A stretch of 64,000 bases of DNA from Diphasiastrum complanatum. Its lineage: Eukaryota > Streptophyta > Lycopodiopsida > Lycopodiales > Lycopodiaceae. The notes below the pieces were generated by a model. The model worked only from the letters and a program-made list of their open reading frames with translations, did not search any database and was not told where the DNA came from. The position numbers were made by a program, and so were the translations under genes. Of the stretch, positions 44,630-56,210 are shown in pieces (position 1 is the stretch's first letter; each line of letters opens with the position of its first letter). The DNA lies in the NCBI GenBank assembly GCA_029204225.1, contig CM055106.1, forward strand, positions 35,870,361 to 35,934,360. Reading direction: 5' to 3'.

Positions 44630-45455
44630 TGCATATATTATGCTGGATTAGATTACAAGATTGATTAGCTATGCTTAAGCTAAGCATCTGTTTAAGTACG
44701 TTTCTGTTGACGTTGCATGGTGGCGGTGGATCGTGGTAGTTTGAAAAACTTCACGCTTGAGCCGATAGTTCATCTCCTCCCTGGAGTGTCGGCCTTCTGC
44801 GTATGAGGCGAAAAAGCCAAAAAAAACTGAAGGTTGGCTAAAACAAGATTTGGGTCCTTTTATGCCTATTGTCGCCTTTTATCAAGACACGAAAAATGCG
44901 AACTGTGCGACAAATAGTCCAAATATGTAGACTGTGCAAAAACTAATTAAAAATATGCAGCAGTCTAAAAAGACAAGGGAAAATACTAAGGCTTTAAAGT
45001 AGAAACTTAATGTTTCTTCAAGATTAAATTCATATGATTCTTCTAACGTGAAATTATTCATTTTTTGAAGGACTATACTACTTGTATAGTTAAGGCTTGG
45101 AATTTAAGATGTTCCAAGATGATTGTATTTCAATTTCTTAAACTCAGATTGTCTCTTATCCATTCATCTTGGATCCAACTTGATCCAAGAGTCCACAAAA
45201 AGTACATTGGAAATCACAAGATTCATGTGAGTCCAAAATTGGACCCAACTCTAAAAAAAGTAAACTCTAAGTTTAAAATTGACTTTGGGCCTCAAGTTTA
45301 TTTTAATTACAAAGGGGCCCAAGTCTATTATTTTATTTACAACTCACTTGTGTGCTCATTGGGCCATGGGCTTATACGCGCAGGATGCCATGCCCTCGCA
45401 ACACATTTTATTGGCCAATATTATTTATTTACAATTCGTCGGGAATACCCCAACA
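44630..45455 (-). repeat. LTR-F (5' LTR)
   Basis: 826 bp, with plus-strand ends TGCATATA and CCCCAACA, bounded by TG...CA. Supported by the primer site on the left. The second LTR was not found. Confidence 0.6.
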
Positions 45456-46239
45456 GTTTCTGAGACATAAAAACATAGTTTTTGTAGTTTGGCAAGGGTA
45501 CATAGATAGATCTCAAATAGATGATGGTTATTGTCACTTGTGCTGAAAATGTTTGGAAGAAAAGTCATGTGCATAATAGAGTGAATCCTATTTGGAAGGC
45601 ACTTATTATTGATGATTCAGATATTTTCCTGTGTCATCTCTCTAGTTAATTTTTATAAGAAATTGAAAATTTCTTTTAAAAGGAGGGGTGAAGTAATGGG
45701 TAAAATTCTATTAGAGGATCTATCAATTGCATAATTTTCAGATAAGAGAAATTCTCTAGAGATTGTGTGGAACTATCTGGAACTAGAGGTGGTCTAAAAT
45801 TGGAAACCATTATAAGAAGTACTATGTAAGATCATAAGTTACTAATCCCAGTTGGTAGGGATAGAAGTAAGTTTGATCATGGAATGTCTGTATTGGATCA
45901 ACCTAATCTTAGCTTAGATGCTAGGATCAGGAAAAGGGTTGACTAAGTAGGAGAGATTTGTAGTAAGAGATAAGATGGATTGGAAAATTCATGAGAGCGA
46001 ATGTATTCTCAGTCTCAGAGATTTCCCATATATGTTATTTACTATTGAGGAATATAATTTTTTAGTAACTGAGTTACAAGATTCTCAGTGAGATATGTGA
46101 GTAACATATGCAAATTATGGAGAAATCTGTCAGATAAAGACATATGTGTATGTACTGGGTCATAGTGAGCCTTGTTCTCATATGTGCACATTTAATCCTG
46201 TATGGATCTACTATGTATTCCTGGTTACTAGGGTTATGT
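45456..46239. other. No gene seen
   Basis: AT-rich sequence between LTR-F and the truncated copia G. Short open stretches have no recognised similarity. Confidence 0.4.
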
Positions 46240-47824
46240 GGTGCACTTAACCTTATGAAATACTTTGCATCCTTCAGAGAAGGATTCTTCATTGGGCCAC
46301 AAATGTCTGTATGTACAACATCTAACAATCATCTAGCAGTATGTTGATGGCTTGATCTGAATGGTTTCCTAGTCTGTTTACCAACTAAACAGTCTTGACA
46401 GACAGGTAACTCGACTTTATTATCAGGATAGTCTAGATCAAGAACAATAGAATGTTTAGACATTTGTTATACAGAAGCATGATTCAAGTGACCAAGTCTA
46501 TAATGCCAAAGTAAACTTTTATTTGCTTGAATAGAAGTATTGAGCGCCTAACTAGAGGCAGAAAAGCAATGACTTAATCTATACAAGTATCCATGCCTCT
46601 TTTCGAGTGTTAGGATCTTGTCTGTCCTATCAACTACTTTGCATTGATCACATTCGAATTCTACTTTATGTCCTAGATCTGTGAATCTGCTTACAAAGAG
46701 CAGATTTGTAGATAGATTGGGTACATATAACACTTTGGAAAGTAGCTTAGATTGATCATTTGCAAAGCTTAATCTTACAGTACCTTCACCTTTAATAGCT
46801 TGTGTGCTATTATCGCCAAGGTGAATGTATTTGTTGGTACTGTAGGATGTATAGGACTCGAAACAACCAATGAGACTGGTCATATGCTGAGTGGCATTGG
46901 AATCCAGGAACCAAGAACTGTCATTGGATGCTCCTTGATGGCTGGTCATGAAAGCATCATGATCCGCTTCTTGAATGGGCTGTGGAGCTTCTGTAGCTGC
47001 ATTGGCCACTTGATTTGACTGTCTCTTGCTGTTGTTCTTTGCTTGTAGTATCCGGCGGTCTTGAATCTCGTGGTTGTTTCTCTCAGCAGTATCTACAAAA
47101 CAGCCTCTTCTTAGTATGCGGATTTGACTGTTCTTTGTGCTGTGTTGGTTTCTGGTCTTACTTTGATTGCTTCGGGCCTTTCTTCTTCTTCTGCTGAGTC
47201 GTGCCTTTGTTGGTGTACAAGGCATGAGAATCAGCTGAGGAACTAAAGGCTTCATTCCTCCGTATGTCTTCCTGCAACAACATTTCAATGACTCTTGAAA
47301 GAGTCAGCTCTGGATGCGTCGTGATGATCATCACCCAGCTGTCGTATGAGCTTGGCAAGCTTGTAAATAGTTGCATTCAATGCGTCTTGATCGTCTATGA
47401 CAGATCCGACAGCGGCCATTTGCTTCAGCAGGTTCTTGAACTGGTTGATGTGATTCTGCAGGGAATCACCATTTGCCATCTTGAGGGAGTAAAATTTTTT
47501 CCTGAGATGTAGCTTGGAAGCTATATATCACACTTCATATAATGTGCTCAAGATGTCCCAGACTTCTTTGGATGTCTGAGCTTCGCACACATGGCCGATC
47601 TGAGTATCCAAAATGTTGAGGATGATCAGCGCAAATGCTTTGCCATCCTACAGCTTCCATTTGGAGATCATTGTGGCGTCAGCTTCGGGTTTCTCCTCTG
47701 CACCAGTAACAACGTCATACAACTCCTTAGCCATTAGCATGGTTCTCATCTTAAATTTTCACAGATGGTAATTAGCTCCATCAAGCTTGTCCATGATAGG
47801 ACTGGCTTTCCCTTGGAAATCCAT
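46240..47824 (-). pseudogene. Copia G gag to integrase start
   Basis: Gag starts at 47824 (MDFQGKASPIMDKLDGANYHL followed by a stop where Trp is expected), with WDILSTLYEV and KLHLRKKFYSLKMANGDSL. It runs through a frameshifted, K/R/Q-rich segment (47290-47060) to the protease WFLDSNATQHMTS (DSN instead of DSG, so a mutated active site). The GAG-preintegrase LLWHYRLGHLNHASV with PVCQDCLVGKQTRKPF follows, then VVHTDICGPM, the first integrase Asp. It is cut at about 46240. Several stops make it non-functional. Confidence 0.88.
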
Positions 47825-47993
47825 GTGGAAGATTAGTCTAGCTTGATAGGAGTAACTATCAGTGACTTAAATCTGGTGCTAAATTACAGAACAAGAAGAC
47901 AATTACTCTATCAGCTAGTAGAGTCTTGTTTCTGTGGAAGCTTATCAGGCTATAAAAATAGCTCTGAAATAAAAACGCTTAAAGAATCAGATT
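47825..47993 (-). other. Copia G leader
   Basis: About 170 bp between the primer site and the gag ATG. Confidence 0.6.
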
Positions 47994-48003
47994 GGCTCTG
48001 ATA
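47994..48003 (-). promoter_or_regulatory. Copia G primer-binding site, diverged
   Basis: The coding strand TATCAGAGCC follows an LTR end TCCAACA. The first TGG of the usual site is absent. Confidence 0.65.
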
Positions 48004-48560
48004 TGTTGGAAAGAGGTGTGAAAGATAACTCGAAAAGAAATGAACTCGAATGAAAAATATTTGTGCGCAGCGGAATAAGCTATCCTTCTCTTTCATCATG
48101 CATGACTACGCCTATCAATTTCGAACAAAACAATTGTGATAGAAATCACGTTCGATCTTAAAGTAACTAACATTGAAATCGTTAGTACTACAGTAATTAT
48201 GTAGCCAAACATTAAGCATCAAAACATCAGACAAATAATTTGTCGTGAACAACTAGACAAATAATTAGTCACGAACAGCTAGACAAATAATTCGTCGCAA
48301 ACAACTAGACAAATAATTAGTCGCGAAGAGCTAGACTAATGATTAGTCGCAAACAGCTAGCCAAATAATTAGTCGCAAAGCGCTAGACTAATAATTAATC
48401 GCGAAGAGCAGACAACCAGACTAAGCAATTAGATAGCCAGACAGAACGTAGAAAAGCATTGCAGTATTGACACAAATCTGAACGCAGAACCAAACAGAGC
48501 TAAAATCAGATTAAGTATAACGAAATATACAAGTCAATAATGTAGGTGAGCACAAAACAA
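48004..48560 (-). repeat. Copia G 5' LTR, partial extent
   Basis: The plus-strand left edge is TGTTGGAAAGAGG. The right edge could not be fixed. It contains the 26-bp tandem repeat. Confidence 0.55.
48231..48411. repeat. 26-bp tandem repeat, seven units
   Basis: Units start at 48231, 48257, 48283, 48309, 48335, 48361 and 48387. The consensus is close to ACAAATAATTAGTCGC followed by RAANARCTAG. Exact phase is kept through all units. Confidence 0.96.
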
Positions 48561-49054
48561 TAGTGGGCGTAACCGCGTGCTTCACAAAGCAAATCACAAT
48601 CTGTAAAGGTTATGAACCTATTACTGACAATCCATCTGGAAGAAAGAATCAATGCGCGAAGGCATCTACAATGTCTGTCTCTGAATTACAAATGATGCTT
48701 CGTTCAATCTTCTGTTATATGAATACACAGATGGTATTCACTATATACATAAGTTTTACAGATCTGCAGATGAAGAAGGTACAAAAGTGGTTGTGCTGTC
48801 TGGGGAGATCGTGGGTGGCTGTTGTTGTTGTCAAATCTGATTTCACAATGCATGGAACGAGCGTGAGGAGGCCTCGATGTCAGGCTTTACTAAAATTCAC
48901 GCTGGTGAAAATGCGAAAATTGCGACACTCCGTCCAATGCGGCCCTCCACTTATTTTTAACACCTTGAACACTCCCTCATGCCCTTCTTGCCAAGTGTCC
49001 ACTCCCCTTTGGAAGGTACTCCAAGTTGGCCCCTCATTAAATAACATATGCTTT
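48561..49054. other. No gene; contains a half copy of the foldback end
   Basis: No credible coding region; the open frame at 48563-49072 has no recognisable features. GGCCCTCCACTT...CACCTTGAACACTCCCT at about 48943-48982 repeats the foldback left end. Confidence 0.45.
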
Positions 49055-49252
49055 GGCCCTCCACTTTTTTAACACCTTGAGCACTCCCTACACCATGTCA
49101 AGGAGTGTAACTAAGGCTGAGAACCAAGGAAAAAGCTTTGTGTAAGTTTTTCCTTGGTTCTCAGCCTTAGATGCACTCTCACATGGTGCACTCCGGTGCA
49201 GGGAGTGCTCAAGGTGCTGAGATTAAGCAAAGCCGTGCTTTGGAGGGTGGAG
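49055..49252. mobile_element. Foldback / MITE-like hairpin element
   Basis: The core 49073-49216 is a long imperfect palindrome. CACCTTGAGCACTCCCT pairs with AGGGAGTGCTCAAGGTG, and CTAAGGCTGAGAACCAAGGA pairs with TCCTTGGTTCTCAGCCTTAG around a short loop. Weaker pairing continues outward (GGCCCTCCAC against GGAGGGTGGAGG). Confidence 0.8.
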
Positions 49253-51454
49253 GAATTGATGAAGTCTTGGTCAAGTCTTCAAAAACAAGTGGAGGTATCT
49301 TTTTAATGTTTTTCTAGCTTCCAAGGCCCCTTCCCCATTATTATCCAATTTTGGGTGGTACCTTTGGTCAACCCCTATTTTCTTAGGTGGCCTCCATTTT
49401 TCCTGCTGGGTAGCGATTGACTTGGCTTTTCCTTGATTTTCTCAGGTTGCACGCACAAGTTGGCCGTTGTGTTGGTAGTTTGTGTTGTTAGGCTATTGGC
49501 AGTTTGTGCTATTAGGCTATTGGCTTGGCCCGCACATTTTACTTGGTGTTCAGAAGTTACCCATATTTTGCTGTTAGGCTTTTCACAATTTTTTGGCTCT
49601 GTCGCAACATTTTTCAATCCCATTTTTTAACAAAAAAAAAAATTCCGATTTTTTTTTCGAACTATCTTTTGCAACATTCATGACTAGAGATTTCTTCGGC
49701 AAACCAGTTTCCCTGAAAACACACTGGGCAATATATATTAGTAAAAATTGTTTCAGTACATAGTGAAATTTTTCCTCGGCTTTGCTGTCTATTTCAACTT
49801 CCGTAACTAGTCAATTCTAAGGCCGCAAAATATTTCATGGGCCATTTCTAGGGCCGCAAAATTTTCTCTAGTCGCATTTAGGATGGGCTGGGACCCACTA
49901 TTATAGGCAATTTTATAACGGTTTTTACTCTAATAGCTGGGTTTTACATGTTGGTTTTACAATTTTGTGAATATCGCTCTAAAAAACAATCCAATTTTCC
50001 AAGTAAAAAATTCAGCTACCAAGATGCTTGCATGCAAGGTAAGATTTTCCAGTTGTTTCATGCCATTAAAAATGTTGACTTCAACAAGAAGGATTCTCAG
50101 AGATTTGTACATCATAAGCTTCAATAAGCTTCAGCCCGCTTAGCTGAAGTTTTTATTTCCAGTGAGAATACCTCATGCTCAAATCATTTCAACACTTTCA
50201 CTGATAAAACTTTAGCTTCTAATTTTAACGCCAGATCTGTTTTCTTTGAAGCCTCATTGGATATCCCTATTCGAATGTGTCTCTTTTTTTTTTCTGCTTT
50301 CTAGAAAATGGACTTGTTTAGCAGTAGCTAAAACAAGTATAGTTCTTTCTAACATCCCCTTCTCCTCAAATAACCAGTTTGTTTCATTTTGCACTAGCCA
50401 TATGGTGTTGGACAGTTATCTCCTTCCGTGTGAAGATTCCACGAATTTAGAATCTGATTTTCTACAAACAAATTGCGAGTCGGGTCAACATTTTTACATG
50501 CAGAAAGTAACAACAGTTTGCAAAAATGAACTAGGATTCGCACAGCCTATAGAAATACACGGAGTTCAAGATAGGTAAAAGACTTGATGCCGATGCCGAT
50601 GCCGATGCACTCACCAAGCAAGATAGGTAAAAAGACTTGATGCCGATGCACTCACCAAGCAATGAACCACACTAAGGACCTCCCATGCAATCAAACCACC
50701 CTAAGTACCCACTCTTGATCACCCTAGTTATAGAGAGGCTTAAATTTTGCCCTCTTTGTGCTAAAGAGTAAATCACCCACCTCCCTCCCACAATCACAAC
50801 ACTAAAATGGTGATAAAGAAGCAAAAACGGAATAATAATACTTGTCATCCTCCAGTTCACTCTTCACGCATATTTCTCCAGCACTAAAGTCGTGGCAAAA
50901 CAGTTGGAGAAAGAAGAAGAAGCAGAAACACATGGAAGAGATGGCTTTCGCCCACGAAACCCACTTCTCCTCTGGCTTTTGGGATATGGTATGGCAATTC
51001 GCAGACGTTTTTCAGTCACAGGGATCAATTATACTGCTATCAGAGCTCCGATCTTCAGCAAATAGTGCTTGATTTTCGGTTTAAGGAGGAGCTAGGGTCA
51101 GATCTGCCAATTTTAGATGTTCCCGTATGCCAATTTATAGCTCAGAGATGTGTCACAGAAAGCAAACGGACAGACTGAAAGGATTTCAAAGCATGAAAGC
51201 AGAAGGTTCCTTGGGTTTTCTGTGATTTTTGTTTGGGTGTAGAAATCGTAGGCTGGTTTCGATTTGAGGACGGAAGTCAATGATCTTGTTTTTGGGGAAC
51301 AAAGATTAGCTCTTTGCTTTCGACGGCATTGATCAGTGATGATGAGCAGGCCTTTGGCATGCTTTGAACTGCTCGTAGCTCCACTTGACATGGTGGCGGT
51401 TTCCTTCAGTCTGTATTCTGTTGATCGTTAAGGGTCTTTGGCAAAGAAAAAGTC
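49253..51454. other. Intergenic and GT47 upstream region, no gene supported
   Basis: No ORF with recognisable domains. A short GATGCC and GACTTGATGCCGATGC duplication lies at 50577-50660. The last few hundred bases should contain promoter and 5' UTR of the GT47 gene; no TATA box could be assigned. Confidence 0.5.
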
Positions 51455-53786
51455 ATGGCTGAGGACAATTTTGGTTTTGCCTCAGACAAGGTGGTGAAAC
51501 GAGCAGCCAAGGACATCCCAGATACGTTAATGTCTTCCAATTCGCAAACATCTCAAAGTCCTCGCTGGTCATCTTCGGATGCTACCAAAACACAGCCTTC
51601 GTGCGTTGGACGATTTATGAACAGCAAGTTTCCAATCTCAAAAGGCTACATTATGGTGTCGATTTGCTTTCTGGCTACCATTTTGGTGTCAGGATCAATC
51701 TTTGTAGTCTCCTCATATGGTAACTCTCTGGGGCTAGACGACAAGCTGCCTCTTTTTCACAAAACACATCTCCAATTAGAGACGAATTTTGGCGATGCCA
51801 TGAAACTTTCTGAAGATGGCGCTGATAATTTTCTTCTCGAAGGTTCCACTAATTCAGGGTCGGGAACTGATAGTGAAAATCCGGAGCTTCTCATCTCAGA
51901 GAATGGTAATTCAGCCATTGGTGACAGAAAGGGGGGAATCGAATCTTGCACAGTGGAACATGCTTTGATGAGGATCTATATGTATGATCTACCACCAGAA
52001 TTCCATTTTGGAATGATCAGCGCACTCCCTGCTGGGCGACTCTGGCCTACGAATGCAAGCGAAATTCCAAGATATCCAGGTGGTTTGTATCAGCAGCACA
52101 GCCCTGAGTATTGGCTGACAGCCGATCTTCTCACTTCAATATATGCTGATCGACGCAATCCCTGCACTGTTGTCCGGGTGAAGGAGCACAGGCTCGCAAA
52201 TGCTTATTTTGTGCCTTATTTCTCCTCATTAAGCTACAACAAATACAGTAGAGGTGGGTATAAAGCACGAGCTGACCAGAATGAAGTCCTTCAACAGAGA
52301 TTAGTGAAGTTTCTTTTGAAACAGGAAGCTTGGAAGGCTTCAGAGGGTAGAAATCACATCATTCCTATGCATCATCCAAACAGCTTAAACGTTGGAAGAC
52401 AGCATCTGCGGAATGCAATGTTCGTTGTGGCTGACTTTGGTCGGTACAGCAAGGAAGTAGCTAATGTCGCAAAAGATGTTGTGGCGCCTTACAAGCATAT
52501 CGTTCCATATTTCCACAACGACAACACTTCCTTTGACAGCCGCAAGATTCTTCTTTTCTTCCAGGGTGCCATAATAAGGAAAGAGGTACGCAAGGTTTCT
52601 GGTTTTTACCTTCCAAAGGCTGTTATTTCCAGATCTGTACATCAATCTGGCTTATTTGTCATCTTGCAAAATATAACAGGACACCTGTAGTTGTTACCTC
52701 TTGAGGCAGAGCGTAAAAGCTCTCTGTGGTACTTACAGGCCTAGAACAGTTTCTTTACAAATTCGCCCAGATGAGCTTTTCCTGATCTAGACCATTGGTA
52801 AAATCTGATAAGATAAGCACCTCACATATATCACCATTTTAATCTATGTACTCTTCACAAGTTTAGTTATTGATGCCTTTAACTTTGTAAACAGCAAATT
52901 CTCAGACAGGACAAGGGAAAGTGTCAGTTAATTTTTAGGGCCCTTTTGATAAGTTCAGATTAGAGAGTACTAGATACAACTGCATTGACAGTGCTAACTG
53001 TTTTGCAAAATCTTCATTTCCAGTTTAATTGCACCCCATAACGAAGGCTCAACTAACAAGATGTACGATCTATGATTTCACAAGGACAAGTGTAACTCTG
53101 GGATATTGAATTTCATTAGCAAAAAGTACACACGGTTCCATAGAATTTGAAATGCAAGAATTAGTAAAGAAGTTGGTGTATAAATTGCTAGGATTAGTTG
53201 ACTTCATTGGCATAACAAATGAGGTATACGGAAAGGCTAAGAGGCTTGAATTCCTTTTGATGCTCATAAGCAGGGGGGAGTTATTCGCCAAAAGCTACAC
53301 GAACTACTCAAACATGAACAAGAAGTTCATTTTACCACAGGGAATACACAAAGCAATGGTGTTCGAAGTGCAACTCAAGGTATGAGATCTGCAAAATTTT
53401 GCCTTCATCTTGCTGGTGATACACCATCGTCTAATCGGCTTTTTGATGCTATTGCTAGTCATTGTGTGCCCGTGATCGTAAGTGATGAAATTGAGCTTCC
53501 ATATGAGGATCAGCTAGACTATAGTGAATTTTGCTTGTTCGTACGGTCATCCAATGCACTCAAGAAAGGATTTGTGATCAAACTGCTAAAGAGTATTACA
53601 AGTGTGGAATGGACTGTTATGTGGCATAACTTGCATCAAGTAGGCCATCATTTTGAGTTTTGGCATCCTACCCAACCAGATGATGCTGTCCACATGACTT
53701 GGAAAGCAGTTGCAAGAAAAATTTCATCTGTAAACCTTTCAATTCATAAAAGTAAACGGTATTGGAGATCCAACTCAGGGCAGTAG
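51455..53786 (+). CDS. Exostosin-family glycosyltransferase (GT47), two exons
   Basis: Join 51455-52585 and 53274-53786, predicted 547 residues. It is a type II Golgi membrane protein by pattern: cytosolic N-terminus, TM helix about residues 65-87, a Ser-rich stem, then the exostosin domain (from MRIYMYDLPPEFHFGM, about 172) with HHPNSLNVGR, ADFGRY and DVVAPYKH. Exon 1 ends GAIIRKE with donor GAG|GTACGC. Exon 2 begins after AAGCAG with GGVIRQKLHELL, in phase. The C-terminal HLAGDTPSSNRLFDAI...SHCVPVIVSDEIELPYED is the GT47 nucleotide-sugar region. It resembles plant ARAD-type arabinosyltransferases acting on cell-wall pectic arabinan, but the exact substrate is not determined. The start context is AAGTCATGGC. 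No frame damage was seen. It is the only intact host gene here. Confidence 0.93.
52586..53273 (+). other. GT47 intron, 688 bp, GT-AG
   Basis: Donor GTACGC, acceptor GCAG before GGGGGAG. Phase 0. Removing it restores the conserved RKE-GGVIRQ junction of the family. Reading through instead would stop at 52688. Confidence 0.9.
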
Positions 53787-54970
53787 GAAAGTATTTTTTA
53801 CATTTACCAGATAAATTGGTAAGGTGTACAGGTTATTATTCTATTATATCAATTGTTTGAAAAATCCTTGTGGATTCAATTTCAAGCTTCTTATAACGTC
53901 ATGCTTGCTTTTGTGATTGAACCTCAAGTTATTGTTTCTCCTTTCTAGTATCAATTGTCCCAGAATTGCTATTGATAACTCTACACATGCATACACTGTC
54001 TCATTACCTTGTCTAAACTCCACTTAGTGTGTTCTGGGCCTCACAAGGATATTAGTTACTTTCGGGTCACGTCCAGTATGACATGGCATAACTAACAGCT
54101 TGTTTCACTGGAGTACCGTGTATCCAAGACTAGCAGTATACTGTATCCTGGTCATGGACATAACATTCTTCCCTCCTTAAACTGTTTCTATCCTTAGAAA
54201 CAAAAATTCGGGTAACATATCAGGCTTTTGCAGTTGAGAAACAAATTTTTGCTTTTCTTTTGTTCTGTCTGGACTATTTCATTTCATAGAGCTCTTGCTC
54301 ATTTGGAGGAAAGTTTGTTCTTTTATTTAGCAATATATCTTGGGTATATTACATAATCATTGGACTCAAAACTTAAATGGCTAATAAAAATCACCTATTG
54401 ATAAATGCAAAATCCTGATGTTCAAATCAGACCCCTTCCTAGTGACACTCAAGTCACAGAGGGACACCACAAAACTGTTCGAAAGTGCTGTTAGTTTCCT
54501 TAACAATAAAGACAACTATTAGTTTCAAGATGACATATTCATGAGCAGTATGGTTGATCTACTCTGATATCCTTACCAGTGTTCATCATAGCATATTAAT
54601 ATTGGGACAGTGGGACTAACTTTGGCACATTTGGTGCATGTAAGTGTGATGATAAAACACAATGGGTATATTTATTCTCTTATTTAATGATTATATTGTG
54701 GATGAGCCAGAAGTTATGACCTAGTGAGCCAGTCTATCAAATAGTCAGATCTTAATTTTCTCTATAGTGGAATTATGGTATCACTTGGATTACATACCAA
54801 GTGTGAACAAGAGTCATGGATAAGGGGGTTCATTGGCTGCTAGGGGCTTAACAATCACACAAATGGCAAAATTTTGGTTTTTGGGGATTAGGATTGGGAC
54901 CTTATTTGGTGCATGCTTACTAGAGTCCGTAATGGACAATGATGGTTGGGAGAAGCTTCATAAAGCTCAT

Positions 54971-54972
<2 letters not shown>
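53787..54972. other. GT47 3' flank, no gene seen
   Basis: AT-rich; it should hold the 3' UTR. No clear AATAAA directly after the stop was found. Confidence 0.45.

Positions 54973-55033
<61 letters not shown>
54973..55033. repeat. (GA)30 microsatellite
   Basis: Uninterrupted GA tract of 61 bp. Confidence 0.97.
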
Positions 55034-55036
<3 letters not shown>

Positions 55037-55399
55037 GCTATCATTAATTGGGCCCTCAATAATTAGTATTTTGATCCAATAACTATAATGACAAAACCAT
55101 AATTTATAATTTATTCACTCATTTTAGCCTATAGTCAATTCATGTGCTGTGAACATCATTTGATTGAGAGCCCTCAATGGGAGAGAAAATGCTATTCATG
55201 CCTTTGATCATTTCATTTTCTAACAAGTAATATAAAAATTTTCCAACTCACAAGCAGGGTCGATGCAACTTGGCTCATCTCTTGTCTCCTCTTGAAAGAA
55301 AGATACCTTACATGACATGCATCTAAATTACTTCAATGATTCTTTCCTTTTCTGGTGCATTGTATTTGTGAGTAACTTCATTTTCCTTTCTGATCTTTA
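55034..55399. other. No gene; perhaps leader of a copia element
   Basis: Lies on the body side of the primer-binding site at 55400. No gag was recognised. Confidence 0.35.
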
Positions 55400-55411
55400 G
55401 CTCTGATACCA
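55400..55411 (-). promoter_or_regulatory. Copia primer-binding site next to LTR-J
   Basis: The coding strand TGGTATCAGAGC is perfect for initiator-Met tRNA. Confidence 0.9.
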
Positions 55412-56021
55412 CGTCGGAAATATGTGGATCTATTAGAGTCGTAATGAAAGTGAAGTTGTCTAGAACCTGTAGTATGACTATCAGTTAGCAAGATATGATG
55501 AAGATGAAAATTATAATTGCATAACAATCAAAATGAAGATGCAATTAGTGATATGAGACAAAAACTTGAATACTTAGATTAGGGAAAATGACATATGAAA
55601 AGATCATAGTATACAAATGAAGGAGATGCGTAAATGCTATGGAGATTCACTGGATTTGCTCTCTCTTATTTTCTGTTGCACACTAAGCATGTCTTTATAA
55701 GTGTGATCTATTGGTAAATTCATAGTTGAGTACTAATAAATTATTACAAACAATTAAGTACTCCTACCTAATCCATCCTATATTGATAATCATCGCTTTG
55801 AGATCTGATTGGTAAGTACATGGTAGATAGCTATCAACTTTGCGTGGAACAGATGACAGTTCTTTCAACTGAAATAGGATCGTGACTTGGGTGGAAATAG
55901 ATACTAGGTCGAAATAGCCACTAGGCTGAAATTAGACACGGGTCGAAATAAGAGCCATGATCGACATAGATTTAGGGTCGAAATGAGTGGGTCGAATTAT
56001 TGATTTCGACCCTTGGGATCG
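55412..56021 (-). repeat. LTR-J between two copia remnants
   Basis: The left edge CGTCGGAAATA (TG changed to CG) is set by the primer site. The right edge near TTTCGAC is set by the end of an RNase H reading frame. A run of GGTCGAAATA-like words lies at 55890-56020. Confidence 0.6.
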
Positions 56022-56210
56022 AATATAGACTTTTGAGTCGATTCCATATTTAGAATATTGTTAAATTTGCTATGGTTGCCTTTTGACAATGCTTTGGTGA
56101 AGTAGTCTATTGCCATAAATTTTGTGTTATAATAAATAAGTGGAATTTTCTTGCTTAACGCTTTGTCTCTTTCATAGTGAGATTTGATTTCGATATGCTT
56201 CTATCAAGAA
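56022..56210 (-). pseudogene. Copia RNase H C-terminal tail
   Basis: The minus strand encodes HIEIKSHYERDKA, IPLIYYNTKFMAIDYFTKALSK (for the usual ADIFTKALSK) and ILNMEST, then ends. This is the last part of copia pol, directly before its 3' LTR. Confidence 0.7.

Noticed and set aside
48231-48411. CRISPR array
   Set aside because: Units are directly adjacent without unique spacers, in a plant retrotransposon LTR.
50246-50578. Plus-strand ORF of 110 codons
   Set aside because: No motif, no homologous copy in the window and composition of intergenic DNA.
51113-51391. Minus-strand ORF of 92 codons just upstream of GT47
   Set aside because: No recognisable motif; it lies where promoter and 5' UTR of GT47 are expected.
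53152-53385. Plus-strand ORF of 77 codons in the GT47 intron
   Set aside because: It is the wrong frame over exon 2; the correct frame gives the conserved GGVIRQKL segment.
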